Shown: positions 1-12,800 of the stretch, one piece after another
Layout: each line of letters starts with the position of its first letter
Position numbering within the stretch: the first letter of the stretch is position 1
DNA from: Plantago major
Taxonomy: Eukaryota > Streptophyta > Magnoliopsida > Lamiales > Plantaginaceae
Assembly (NCBI GenBank): GCA_026545765.1
Contig: JAIFAC010000007.1
Location: 1,054,001-1,118,000, forward strand
Length of the DNA stretch: 64,000 nt
Direction of reading: 5' to 3'
The notes under the pieces: generated by a model
What the model saw: only the letters and a program-made list of their open reading frames with translations
Databases searched by the model: none
What the model was told of the DNA's origin: nothing
Translations under genes and position numbers: made by a program

Positions 1-252
1 CTCAGACACCAATGATAATGAACATAGGACTCAATACGCTTTCGAAAAAACATAGAATAGAAAGAAAGAGATCGAGCATGCAGAAGACGGAAAGGAGAAG
101 GAATTCTAAGAGTTCTAAGAGAATGATGTACTCTTTTAGGGAACTGCGAATGGAAGACCAACCGACGAGTAGGCAAATAGGAATGAGAAAGGTAGTTATA
201 GAGAAGGAAGAAGAAGGAGATAGCATCAACACCTAGGTGCACCTTGGGACCG
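1..252 (-). pseudogene. nad4: nad4 fragment (NADH dehydrogenase subunit 4), frame-disturbed, runs off the left edge
   Basis: Read on the minus strand, the segment from about 198 to 5 translates to a hydrophobic peptide containing TTFLIPIC, VGWS, KEYI, VFCMLDL, FFESVL and PMFIIIGV. These match, in order, the part of plant nad4 (complex I membrane arm, proton-pumping subunit) around residues 97-159. Just upstream, a peptide with LGVDAISFFFLL matches the family's MGIDGLSLFF stretch but in another frame, so the frame changes once near position 200. After GV the family has Trp, but positions 2-4 read TGA on this strand. The usual first nad4 intron should lie near positions 20-23 (just after PM), yet the coding text runs straight through. 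I see no start codon for nad4 here; homology fades above about 252 and the unrelated orf260 lies upstream. It is either a pseudogene or partial copy, or a real but divergent gene with sequence errors. The homology is secure; the pseudogene status is an inference. Confidence 0.75.
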
Positions 253-301
253 ACCTTACGCCCAAGATAACCCCGAAGGGACCAACAAACCAACATGAAT
301 C

Positions 302-1084
302 TTAACATTTATAATTAGTTCCATATCTTTTGTTGTAGATTCGAATTACTTTCCAATATTTAGCCCAGAATTTAGGATCTCTAACCAAAAAGCTTTCTCG
401 TAGACTACGAAGTAACCTTGGTTCCAACTTTTTACGCTTTTCCCAGTAAATATTTGTGATACGGTCGTATTCTTCACGACTGAGTGTTATTTTGTTTTGT
501 TCAACAAAAAGTTCTTCTATTTTTTGCGAAATAGCATCACAATGCCATTCAGATTGATTCCAATCCCTTTTATTTTTAAATCGAAACTCGAAATGATCTA
601 TTAAAGGCGGCACTTCTTCTGGTTTAGGCTCTTCTACGGTTTGTTCTTCGTTCAACTTCTTTTCACCAAGACTCTCAGGATCTTGTGAGAAGAAGGAAAA
701 TTCAGTGCAAGTTGGCTTCTCTGGAGGCAGAGAGGGACCGTCATTTGAACTAGATCCACCCGGATCATACCCGCTAGGTGGTCCTAAAGATAACCAAGAA
801 TCCATAAATAAATACATGAATTTCCAAAAGATTATTGTAACCAACGTCTTAACTACAAAGTCAAATATACTTAACCAATATAGACTCCAGTTTCTAGTCC
901 AGTCTCTAGGCATAAAATCGAGTCGACTTCCTGTTGTATATAAAAATAAAGAAATCATTATATATTTAATAATTGCCGAAGAAAAAGAAACATTCAAATA
1001 TACAGCAAAGGCAGCACCGTTTTTACGCTTCGCAATCTTATTGATTACTACGATTTCGGTAGAGTTTTTTGGGGTTTTCTTCAT
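302..1084 (-). CDS. Unassigned 260-codon mitochondrial ORF: membrane N-terminus, Pro/Gly linker, charged C-terminal domain
   Basis: An intact frame of 260 codons starts at the ATG at 1082-1084, the first ATG after an in-frame stop at 1118-1120, with an A/G-rich leader before it. I do not recognise the protein. What can be seen: a basic N-terminus (about 1-25), a hydrophobic stretch (about 38-51), a longer aromatic hydrophobic stretch (about 66-95) that could span a membrane once or twice, a Gly/Pro/Ser linker (about 100-124, LGPPSGYDPGGSSSNDG), an acidic region rich in E and P (about 135-160), and a charged, probably helical C-terminal domain (about 165-260) ending RIYNKRYGTNYKC. Chance is a poor explanation for 260 open codons in DNA this AT-rich. 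Codons mostly end in A or T, unlike atp4. It lies directly upstream of the nad4 fragment on the same strand. Membrane stretch plus soluble domain resembles the lineage-specific or chimeric ORFs common in plant mitochondria, but function is unknown. Confidence 0.7.
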   Translation of the reverse strand: MKKTPKNSTEIVVINKIAKRKNGAAFAVYLNVSFSSAIIKYIMISLFLYTTGSRLDFMPRDWTRNWSLYWLSIFDFVVKTLVTIIFWKFMYLFMDSWLSLGPPSGYDPGGSSSNDGPSLPPEKPTCTEFSFFSQDPESLGEKKLNEEQTVEEPKPEEVPPLIDHFEFRFKNKRDWNQSEWHCDAISQKIEELFVEQNKITLSREEYDRITNIYWEKRKKLEPRLLRSLRESFLVRDPKFWAKYWKVIRIYNKRYGTNYKC

Positions 1085-4000
1085 GATAGCTCTTTTTTTC
1101 TTTTGTATTTTCTTTCTTTAAACTTTAAAAAATATTCTTTAAATATTTAAATATATATTATTTTATATATATATATTCATCCCTTCATCCATTCCATCCA
1201 ACCAAAAACAAATTTTTTCTTATGAAGATTTTTATTGTTTGTTAATAGATAAGATAAATCCAAAACAAAACATTCTAAAAGATTCTAACAAGAGAAAAGT
1301 TAGACTACTAAAGATGAAAAATGAACATATTAATTAACAAATAAGAAAACCATAGAAAGTAGAAGGGAAAACGGACAAAAAAACCACTAAAATAGAAATT
1401 TAGAGCAAATTACAGATAGAAAATAGGCAAGGGCAGTTCTATTAACCACAAAGACACTGGGTTGGTATAGCAAAATATTCCTAATATCTATGAGGTACAC
1501 TCACTTTTACTAACATGCACGATATATTTAAAAGGTTAAGAATATTATTAGACTCATAGAAAGTAGTCCTATATCTACAACTACAGCGTGGTTTGCCTAA
1601 AATAGAACTAGAAAATATTACATATACCCGGAATCCTTTAAAATACTTACGAACCGGAAACTTCTGTCGGAGATAGGCCGTACTAAGAAGAAATCAAATA
1701 CAATTCGTATTTCTTGATGGTTTCTACTTGATTGGTTAGAATATAGAAGTTAGTTTGCAAAACAACAAAAAGGGAAAGGAAACGAAATACATACATCTTA
1801 GAAACCTAGTTAGCACCTATTATTGACTCTTTCTTTAGCTAAACAAAAACACACGCTTGGGTCATTATGCACGGTACTTCCTCTGACTAGATAATTCAAG
1901 GTTTACATTTGATTTAGGCAATAGCCGAGACCAAAACATCGACATATAAGTTGACTTGTATACCTCGCAGGAGAATCAAAGTTAGGTGAAGATGATGGTT
2001 ACTTAAATAAAATAAAAACGATCACATAAGTACGTAATGCATAGAATTACTTCAACGCAAAACAGCCACTTTTCGGAAAGAATCTTCCTAAACTAAATCG
2101 CTAAGAAAAAGCAAGTACAATGTAAGTCGCCTTATGGTTTTTGTAAATAAAAGAGATAACAGTCCTAACAAGTATCCTAACCTAGTCAAAGTCTATGAGA
2201 TCTCTCTATTTATAACACGTAACATGTCCGTTTCGCCTATTACTTAAGAAAACTTGTGTGTGAAAGGACAGCGCTATTCCCAATAAAGAAATATTATTTA
2301 TTGGTGGTTGATATCCTATTCCACAATAAGACAAATAGATAGAAGTACAGACCTAATATTCCAGATTGTTTCAATACCTAAAAGTAAACGCATACAATCA
2401 CAGGATTCTATCAGTTCAGTGGAGTCTTAGGGTTGATAAAAAATTTTGCGTAAACGGATCTTGCTTTATTAAAAAAAATCTTTGTTATGGCCAAGAGAAA
2501 GAAAAGAGCAAGGAGATTGCTTTGTACTATGTATTTTATTAAAACTCGAACATCTATTACCAATACCAATTAAAGCTAAAGTGTAGACCCTACGGAGGTA
2601 GGACGCTCACATAGGAGATTTAATCCGGATAAGAAAGAATTCATGACAATTTATAGAAATATGATTTTGGGCCTTGTTAGTTATATTATATTTATTTAGT
2701 TATACATATCTTTTTGCTGTACATGGATGTTACATTTATGTTTTTTCTTTCTTCACTAGAGAAATATAAGCATAGACCTCGTACACAAAAACATTCCTAT
2801 AGAATATTAAATAAATGGTGTAAATCTTTTAGAGTCAAATTTAAATTTATAAGATCCTCAATCAGAAGAAGGAGAGCATTTGTATGTACTTAATTAAGTA
2901 AGTAATCCAAACAAGTATTTTTAAAAGTATAATAAGTATCAATCAAATAGGAGGAAACAAAAACACATAACACATGGAGCAAGACTTATCTTAGATATAT
3001 GCACTAAAAAATCACGAACTATACAGAATCTTTTTATCTATTTATTTTATTATTTTATTTATTATTTATATAGACAGAATAGAGACAAATCCCTACAAAT
3101 ATCTTTGGTTTTTCCTTCAACGTAAGTTAAAGTAAGGAATATTGGTGTACTTAGATCTTAGAAGATCGAATCGAAGAAATAATCAATAAAGGAATATCTA
3201 ATATGCGAGCGAAGGATTATATACAATTTTACAATGGTGACTTGTACACTTAATTACAAGATAATACAGGAGAGTGATAATAAAAGAAAAGGAAGAAGCG
3301 AAAATGATAATATAATATCTATATCTCTAATAAAGGTATAAAAAAAAAGCATAATAGACACCTCTATATGTCCTAACTTCTCTTTAATGTTGTGTATTCT
3401 AGTTACACAATAATTACTTTTTATTTTTGATTATAAGCTATAGTATGTGTTTTACGAATAGAAGTTCCAGCAGAATACAACAAGCAATAAAAGATAGACA
3501 AGCATGGACTCCAACACCAACAATTCAACACATATCTGATAAATACAAAATTAACAAAAAAAAAAAAAGACTCTAGGATAAAAAACAAATATTGAAAATC
3601 GTGGTAATTAGAATTATTCGTGTTTTATAAATATGTGCAATAATACATAATACAACCAACCATTCACCGCTACTGAGCTGAGAGGATAGATATTTATTTA
3701 TTTATATTAGATACAATATAATATAATTAGAAAAGATACATTTTAAGCGGCATAGTTAATATTTATATAATTTATATAAACAACAACTTAAATAAAGAAT
3801 ACAGGAAACACCTCAGTACCTTTTATTTACTTACCATAATTTTCCATATATGAAGAACCCGACAGAATCTACTGATAATTGTCTAATACAGCACTATATA
3901 ATAAGTTTACTACAAATATTAAATATATTTCTATTTTCTTACTATAATTTTGTCGTTGCACCTAAACAATACATGCACAAAATAGACGAGATTTAAAGTA

Positions 4001-4615
4001 GATTGCTTCTTTCTTAAATATTATTTCTATAGCTACTAGGAATAAGGAATACGCCGTGTAAGAATAAAACATACACTAAAGGAAGACTAAACATATTAAT
4101 ATAAATTACTCTTGACTATATTACTGAAATTTATTATTTAATTATTTATTAGTATTAGATTTATTAGTATTAGCTAAACTAAACCTAGATATAGAATATA
4201 GAATGTTTTCGTAATAACTCACGTAATAACTCACATCTTTTTACTACAAACAAGAATCCCCTTTCCAACGCAAAATAACTTACGCATAGTACAGAATATT
4301 TGCATAATCAGCAATGAACTTTAGGTATTAGATATTATATTAGTTAGGTATATCAATAGAAGAATATCTACGCCTAAGGTAAGCTGTTAATAAACGTTAA
4401 TCAATCCTCAGAGCAGAGCAGAGTATACGCACTATAACATATAACACCAGATCTTTATTTTATTTATCTCTATGAAATTGGTAAAGAAAGAATGTAGACT
4501 TTCTGAATTTCCTACTGAAGGAGTTTTTGAGTCTCAGAACTCTACAATTTCCGATAATAGCTGCCTTAAAAAAACTAGTAACTTACTAGAAGGAACCCTG
4601 TCGTATAAAAAAGTA

Positions 4616-4636
4616 ATATATATATATATATATATA
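4616..4636. repeat. (TA)n microsatellite
   Basis: About ten uninterrupted TA dinucleotides inside AT-rich intergenic DNA. Confidence 0.9.
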
Positions 4637-7600
4637 ATATATAAAAGAGAAGAGCATGATGGACTATATAATATCACACAATAATAACGAGCGGGGCACA
4701 ACTCTTCTATTTTACTCCATTTCTTTAGGCAGGCACAGAAGTAATACAACATAATACAAGAAACATATATCAGGTGTACTTACGAAAATAAATTCTTTTC
4801 TTATAATGTTGCTACTGTTTTTCCAAGCATGAACTTGTTTCAAATATAAACGAACACAAAATTTCTCAGTAAGGGTAAAAGTGGGTACTTCAGCGCGGTG
4901 GAAATGAAATTATGTAAGGAATGTAGTAACAAAGCAAGGGGTATAGATTATATTATGCAAGCACAGGAGCAAATGCCATGCATATAATGGAGGATAAGAA
5001 ACTCGTGTACCTTGACATTAATTGTTATAAGGCGGGGATTTATCACATCTTATCTTTGAGTAAAAAGTTTATTTGCTGCAGTGGGTTTTATAGAAGTAAT
5101 ATAGTATGCCACGGGTCTCTGGTCAAGGCCTAGCCCATTAAAGGTACAATTAGTGAAAGATATATTAACACAATACTATTTTGTTAGAATTATAGAGTTA
5201 TTTATATAGAATAAAATAAGAAAACTCGTCGTAGAAGAAAGATCTCTTAATAAAAAAGGGAGTAATCTTAGTTTCCTGCGTGGAATTCCTCTAGATTTGA
5301 ATCAATACCTAAACTCTTTCCTACTTTCTTTAAATTCCCATGTAATAACGTAATAAACTGAGTAGACCCTTTGCCTTCTTTTCCTTTTTCAGGATACAAT
5401 TATGAGAGACTTTTGGGTTATCCAGCTTTTCCTAATCATTTTTTAAGAAGTAAGCAAGTATGCTATACTTTAACAACACCACCTGCTTTTGGTTTTTTTT
5501 AAAGATCGCTTGCATTTATTACCGATTTCTAAGAAGTAAGTAGACATATCATATGAAGAATTTGTAGTAAATTACACGTGCCAAAGGAAAATATCCCTGC
5601 ACCCGGAAGCCTTGACTGACCTCTGTTTGTTTAAAACACATAAATTAGCCCGAATCTTCCAAATATAAAATGAAGTACAATCCAAAAGTGCTCTTACCTC
5701 GCTCTAACTTAACCGGAGCTGGAATAAGAAAAATTGTGCTGCAACTTCTTCATTTTCCAAAGCTTAAGTCTATGCCAAATAAATACTTTATTAGAAAAAT
5801 AAAATATGAAAAATAATTCTAGGATTGGCTACATTGACTTTGCAGATACCTCGTTGACCCAAAGCATACTTTTATTATCCTTGTACTGAAAAGAAAAGGA
5901 AGATCTTGATTTTTTGAATTACTTAATAATCCTGTCCTAGAAGGGTATTTTTGGCATATAAATTAATTATAAATAATATAGAAACTTCACTTAGGTCTAA
6001 AAAACTTTAACTTAACACTAGAGAAATAAAAGTAATTATAGGATTATTCATAGAAGATAATAGAAGATATTTATTAGATGTTTTGTAGGGAAATCTTCTT
6101 AGGTACACGCTGACATATATTATTATAGTCCGTCGGTTGATTTATGAAAAAGAAAATATATAAAGTTCTTGAATTCAAAGCTAAATATTAACTTATTATG
6201 TGCTCTGGTTCTCGATGTGTGAAATAAAGAATCCATCATATTTATTTTATTACTCCCTTTCATGAGAACTTCTTTCTTTTGGATTCTTGTGCATATAGAT
6301 GACTTTGCTCTCCTTTTTCTAGAATGCCTTTACTATGAGATTCCTTTCTTATGTTACTAACCGAAAATTCTAAGAGTACTTGCTGTTACATTATGTATGA
6401 TTACTAGAAACTATTCTAACTATTTTTAGAAGAGAGATACTATCCACTCCTTACTTAAGTGCATGCCTTTTTAGTACATGAAGATATATTACTTTGGTTA
6501 AAATACTTACTATTTCCTTTATGTTTTAATACTTATCAATACTATGATAAATACCTAAACACATATGTTAAGTGCAATACCTTAAATCAATAAAATAAAA
6601 CAAAGCAGACACAAATATTCTATATCTATATAAGAAAGATTAGGAAATACAAAAAAATGTAGAAACATACATCGATGATAGATAAGACAAAATTTAATAA
6701 CGAAAATATGTAAGTACACAAATCATGCAAGTCGTTAAAAAGGTAGTGAAGGAATACTAGGATAGGAAGAGAGAGAGAGGGATTAGATAAAGGATCATTA
6801 TAATTTGAAAGGGAGTGTGCTGTAAAATAAATCTAAAAGTAAACGTAGATAATAGGAACCAATATTATGAAAAATACGTCAAATTTCCAAAATAACTTAT
6901 ATTCATAGGTGTTCCTTAGCAGGCTTAGTAATAGAACCATATTTAATAAAAGAGTATTCAAAAGCTTATATACCATTTTATATAATACCAAAGAGCTTCC
7001 TTAAGATTGATGAAGTTCATAAAGGACAACATTGCTTTGGGACAAGAATTTAGACTAATACACCACCAAATTTATATAGTTAGCCAGTTCCAGTACAATT
7101 TATAGTACAACATATACTTAAAACTTAAAACAAATACTCCCGCTCTTACTTTTGTTGTCGACACTAGATAGACATCTATCTTTAAATAAAAAAGTACATT
7201 TCTAAATATGCACCTTGCACGAGTGTTGGTGTTGGTCAGTTCTCCTTTATATTCGGTTGTTTCTGGTCTACGTTATAATATCCTAGAATTATGCGTTTCC
7301 AAAAGATCTCTTATTCTTTTTCATAGCAGAAATGGACTCTATTTGTAATTTTACCGACTTGTTGCTAACCACCAACCACCCCTCGACCCTAGCTGCCTAG
7401 ACCATCTATATAATCTGAACATTTACCTCATACTTTAATTCATGGTCCTCAATCCTATTATTATTATATTAATTCTATTCCTCGTGATTTATCGTTACAA
7501 TTTATAGTAAAGTTGTGTGAGCCCGAAAATAAATAAATAAATACAAAGAGAAGAAGGCAATCACCGCTATTAAGAGAATTCTAAGAGAAGTAGAGTAGAA

Positions 7601-9789
7601 ATCCAAAGGAAGAAGTTCATTATTTCATAATTAATTAGTACCCATATCATAGGCCTTGTCTTATTAGACTTATTAGATTATATGTACTATAAAAAGTACT
7701 CTGACATCTATACACCCCCCCCTATTCCAAATATCTTTCTTTACATTATACATTATAGTTTGATTGACATTGTGCGATCACTACTATTTGTAAACCCACA
7801 TCCTATTCGTAATAAAGCATGCCTGGAAACAGTAACAGCGTTGTGAGCAGTTAGTTGTTACAAGTCCGCTGTTTATTATGTTTGACCTACAAAATCTTAA
7901 ATTTGATTGGTGTTTGACTTCTTGCATGTATTAATTTAGTACAAAAATATCCCTTACATACTTGTCTGGTAGACACTTGTATTTTAAACTCTACCCAGTA
8001 TACTTTTCCCTTCTTTTCTATATGAGTTCGCTTAATAATACCTTATATTATAGACAGTATAAGCATATAATTCGTTGGGAATTGGAGTTAGAAATCATAG
8101 AAGAAATAGCGCGATTAAGTCTTAAGTTCGTGAACATTGATTTCTTGCTCTTAGAAGAGAAGCATTTTAGTTGTGTACCACCATGTTGTCTATATAGTAG
8201 TATATAATACTTTATTTATAAGTGAACATTATATATCTTTTATCTTTTTATGTATTTGATGACCCAAAAAAGACTTACACCTCGTATCCTTATCCTTTAC
8301 TACAATACAACTTTTTTTGTTCTGCGACTCGTCACCGTCATCATCTTAAAAACTTAGAATTATTCTATGTATTATCATTTATATTGTAGGCAGGCTCGGA
8401 AAAATTCTTTGAGCTGCTTGCTGTCTATACTATTGAAATTCTCTTCCCTAATAAAAGAAAAATAGAATACGTAATTCAAGGAAGAAAAGCACATCTAGTA
8501 GAAAGGAAGAAGTCTAAGTCCTAGCAAAGCTATATTTACTTGGAGTAGAAATGAAATTAGTTTTACTAGGTGTTCCCCAATTATATAATATTAATATGTT
8601 TTAATATGTGGGTGAGAATTCTGCATTTCTGTCCTATTTCTTTTATTTAACCTACCTCTACCTACGCGGACCAAAGCACATTTTTCTAGTTTTTATTCTA
8701 AATACTTCTTTTTCTAAAAAAATACTTTATATACTTGATTTATAATTCCATAAATATCTTCTAACATCTTCCTCAAAATCTATGTATTTTTGCATGAATG
8801 AAGTTTGTCCGCTCAAAACGATAAGACTGCTTGTAAGCAAGCACGTCTGGATATAAAGGTTTTTTATTATTATGTCAGTTAGTTTGTATTCAAAGGAATT
8901 CTTAGCTTCCCTGTTTAAGTTGTTGAGGACAAATTAACGTGCTAATTGAGATCTTTTTAATTCTAGCTTCTCTATAATCTTATAATTAAGTAAGGAAGTT
9001 CCCAGTCGTTATTCGTCTTTATCTCTTTGTTCCTGAAAGTTTCCCCTGACTGAGGATGCTTTGTGCTCAAATTAAGTTCTATTCTTTACTTGGCGGTGTA
9101 TAGGATTTAGTATTCTGGGTAGTAGTCATACATACCACCCCACCCATATACCGCAGTGCTTAATTCACCAAACCAAGTCGGCACTAAGTTGTTGACAGTA
9201 ATTACACTGATTTCTACGCTATAGCAATATGGGGACTATACCCTCTTTTTCTTTTTAGCAGTAGTCGTGAACATTTTAAGGTAGATAAAATAATAATAAT
9301 ATGTGTTCTGTCTCTTACTCTTAAACTCTTAAAGCTTAAAGAAGGAAATACCCCGCACGTAGTTTTTTTACAACATACATTTTTTCTCTTCTATTTTGTA
9401 TTCAAATCCTTTGTTGGCCGAACATAAACACTTTCACAAATGATGTGTTAAATTGACTGTTGTTTTTTATTTCCTATATCCCTATATCAAAGGATCTGGC
9501 ATGCACAAAAATCTGGTTAGAGAGAATGTAATAGGTTCCCAAGGGTATAGCGAGTCCCTTAAAAGTATTAAAGCGTTCTGTACTTGTTTCCATGTTCCAT
9601 ATTAAATATTAAAATGTAATATATTAAGTTAAGGATGATATAGTACCGAGTTGTACGGAGACTAATGAATCTCCAGTGGCATATCGTGGTTACTTAGGAC
9701 GAGGGCTGATTTGTTGATAAATACATCTAAATGATACGTACAATGATTATTTAACTAAGAATGAATATACCGCTTATTGGATATTGCAC

Positions 9790-9830
9790 TTATATATTTA
9801 TATATATAGTATATATATATATAGTATAAT
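9790..9830. repeat. Imperfect TA-rich repeat
   Basis: Several TA runs broken by TTTA and AGTA; two similar stretches containing AGTATATA lie side by side. Confidence 0.7.
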
Positions 9831-12800
9831 AGTCAGTTTAGAATTATTTAATAATATTTTATTTAATGGTCGGACCGGCTAGACTTAAGTAGTTTCTCTA
9901 ATCCCAATATAAAGTAAGATTGTATATTCCATTCGTCACCAACTAACTTACGAAAGAGGCGTAGTTTCCATAGATAGAAAGAAAAGAAAGGAGAAGGAAT
10001 CAAATAAATAAAATGGACATTTTTATGCAGAGATTTTGAGGTTTGAAAAGAAAATAGAACAGGGGTATACAGACGACGACGTGTCAGAGGAGAACTAAGA
10101 CAAGGATCAAAGTTGGCAAGAGATAGGAAAAAGGCATGCCACTCATTCGTTGATAAAGTGAAAGACTAGAGAAGATGCATGGTCAACAAGACAAATAGAA
10201 ACAGAACGAAGTCCAGTCCTTACCAGTCCTTATAATATAAATAATAAAAACCCAGCCGGGTTTCAATCAAAACAAAAAAAAGATAGCAGAAAAAGACAAG
10301 ATTCCCTCACACCTAGTCTAATAAGTTAATAAAACTCATTTCCATATCTACACTCAAATACGTTGTGTTAGTCTTCTTATTATAGATTCCACAAATTAGA
10401 ACAGAACAATTATGATCACCCCTCCGATTTAGGCTAGAAGTCTCTATTCAATGATTCAGCCATTCATTAGGGTCTTAGTTGGGTGTAGGAAATACTCCAG
10501 TAATCATTCCCTTTCTTCTTTAAACTCTTCTTTATAGTTGTGAAAGGTTTCGCTTAAGGAACCTTTCTAATTTTCATTAATTATGTTATGAGTCTATATC
10601 GATAAGTACTCCTCTGTTTATGTAGTTGTATCATATGGAATGCTTGGGGTAGAAGAAAATTCCTGGGCCTAAGATTATTATGTAATTTGGTGCTGTAAAT
10701 ACATTTACCTTTATTATGTTCTTTAACTTGCTTTGATTCGGGCAGTCTCTCTTGTCTCCGTTATGTTATTCTTAGATATTTATTAAGCTGTTCTTCGTCC
10801 TTTCCTTTCTTTGTCTTTCTATGGATTTACTGAGTCCTACCTGATCTGTGATCTCTTTTAGGACTGGGTAATGAATTATTTGCATTTTATGACTCATTCT
10901 CTTCTTTTCTAACCAAATTTAGAAGTATAGAGTTCGTGAACCAGAGGAGTGGAATTTTTCGGATGAGTTAGTTTAAAAAAGACAAGGAAGAGATAACTTT
11001 AAATCATTGAGGATTGTTGGAAGTGTTAGAAAGAAATAAAATTTAGACGCTTTCCCCCTTAGTGGTCCTTGTCTTATACTGCACCTCAAAATTCTTTACA
11101 TTATGGTTATTTTTTATTAGGGGTGTATGGTCTCCTTTATCTTTACTTGCAAGTAATAGGTACACTGTTTTATATTTATATTATACTGGAAACAAGTAAG
11201 ATATCAAGAATCATCATCAATATGACTGATTTCATTTCAAAAAAGCTATTATAGTATCGGATAGAGGAGTCCTTATAATTTAGTAGTAATGCCATTCAGA
11301 ATCCGTTATCTACTTTACTTTATCCAACATATCTGTAGTAACTTGTTATTATACATAGTTTCTAAAGGAGTCCCAAAACAAAAAGGCCCATCTCTTCTTC
11401 CGATTTGTGTATTTGATTCATTGCTCTGGCAAGACACAAGGATAAGATCACTTATTTTATAATAAAAAAGAAAAAAAAAAAGGGACTCTGTTTATTTCTT
11501 CTCTATTATGATATCGACTCAATCCCACATTCCAAGAACAAGCTTATATTGATTTAATTTAAACTAGTATTTGTCTAAAACCCGAGATATACTTTGTGTA
11601 CTAAATTACGTGCTTTCTATTAACTAGAATGACACCTATAAAGAAGCCCTATAATTATAAAGTACTCTGCTCTGTTTATCAAAAAATAGGAAGCATGTTT
11701 TCTCCAGGCTACCTCTTTTCGTGGAATCCTATAAATCCAATATAAATTGCAGCCTTGTGTACTCTTGTAACAGCAGCGTGAATAAATAAATAAAAGGTAG
11801 TATTCGTGTCTTTGGTTTTTACCTTATAATTTATATTGGGAAATGCAAGAACATAGTCTTAAGTGATCTCTCCTATAAAAGATAAAAGGGGGGATAGGTA
11901 CTACATTGTACATAATGTTTAGGGAATTCACGTGTTAAATAAATCTCTATCTCATCATTCTATAATTAATTCTAAATAGTCTACTCTACCGTAATGCAGA
12001 TATCTATCTCTTTATCAAAGCTATCTATAAGGGTAAGTAGAGGATATTAGAGTTCTTTACCTTATGTGTTTGTGCATTCTTCGTGTTTCCTATTAAATGA
12101 AATTCTAGTTTTCTTTCTTGTTGTTTTATGTGGCTTTGGAAATAGAAGCAAATGCTTTTGCATATAAAATATGCTTTTTTTATTATATATAATTATATAT
12201 ACACAATTAAGGAATAAAATAAGACCTCGAGTGAAATATAAGCTTTAAAAGAAAGGAGACCTATCTAGAACTTCTACCCTTCCAATTCTAAGCGGAAAGT
12301 CTTGCATTTTTTCCAGTATACAATTTGGCCCACATAAAATTGTCAAGGTTAAAGGACAAGTTCTTCTCTATTTTTACTTTATTTTTACTTTATTATACTC
12401 CCCCAGGTTCCTCTTTTCATTTCCATATGATCCACAGAACAATAAGTTCACAAATCCTTATTTTTGTATGTAACAGGAGAGGGCTCAAACTACTACTACT
12501 TCAAAGATCAAGCAAGGATTAAGAATAATTTCTTCTATATTTCATTGCGAAATGAGTGTGAACATTAAAGAAAATTGATATACTATGATAATGAGTGCAT
12601 ACAATAATTCAAATTGGAGTCTAGAATAGAATAGGCCAGGAATATAAGACCAAGCGCTTTTTAGGTCAACCCCTACTTTTTAGATCTAGATCCTCTTTGA
12701 TTATTGCATGCGAATTGTATCTTTTTAGACCAAAGCATTATCGAGGATTTGAGGATTTTTCAAGTCTATAACAGAAGTTCACTTTTCAAATAAATAGAAG

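Noticed and set aside
12-236. 74-codon plus-strand frame rich in K, R and E
   Set aside because: It is the antisense of the nad4 similarity; the minus strand carries the recognisable protein motifs.
705-1121. 138-codon open frame on the plus strand
   Set aside because: It is antisense to the intact 260-codon ORF on the minus strand, shows no family match, and begins inside that gene.
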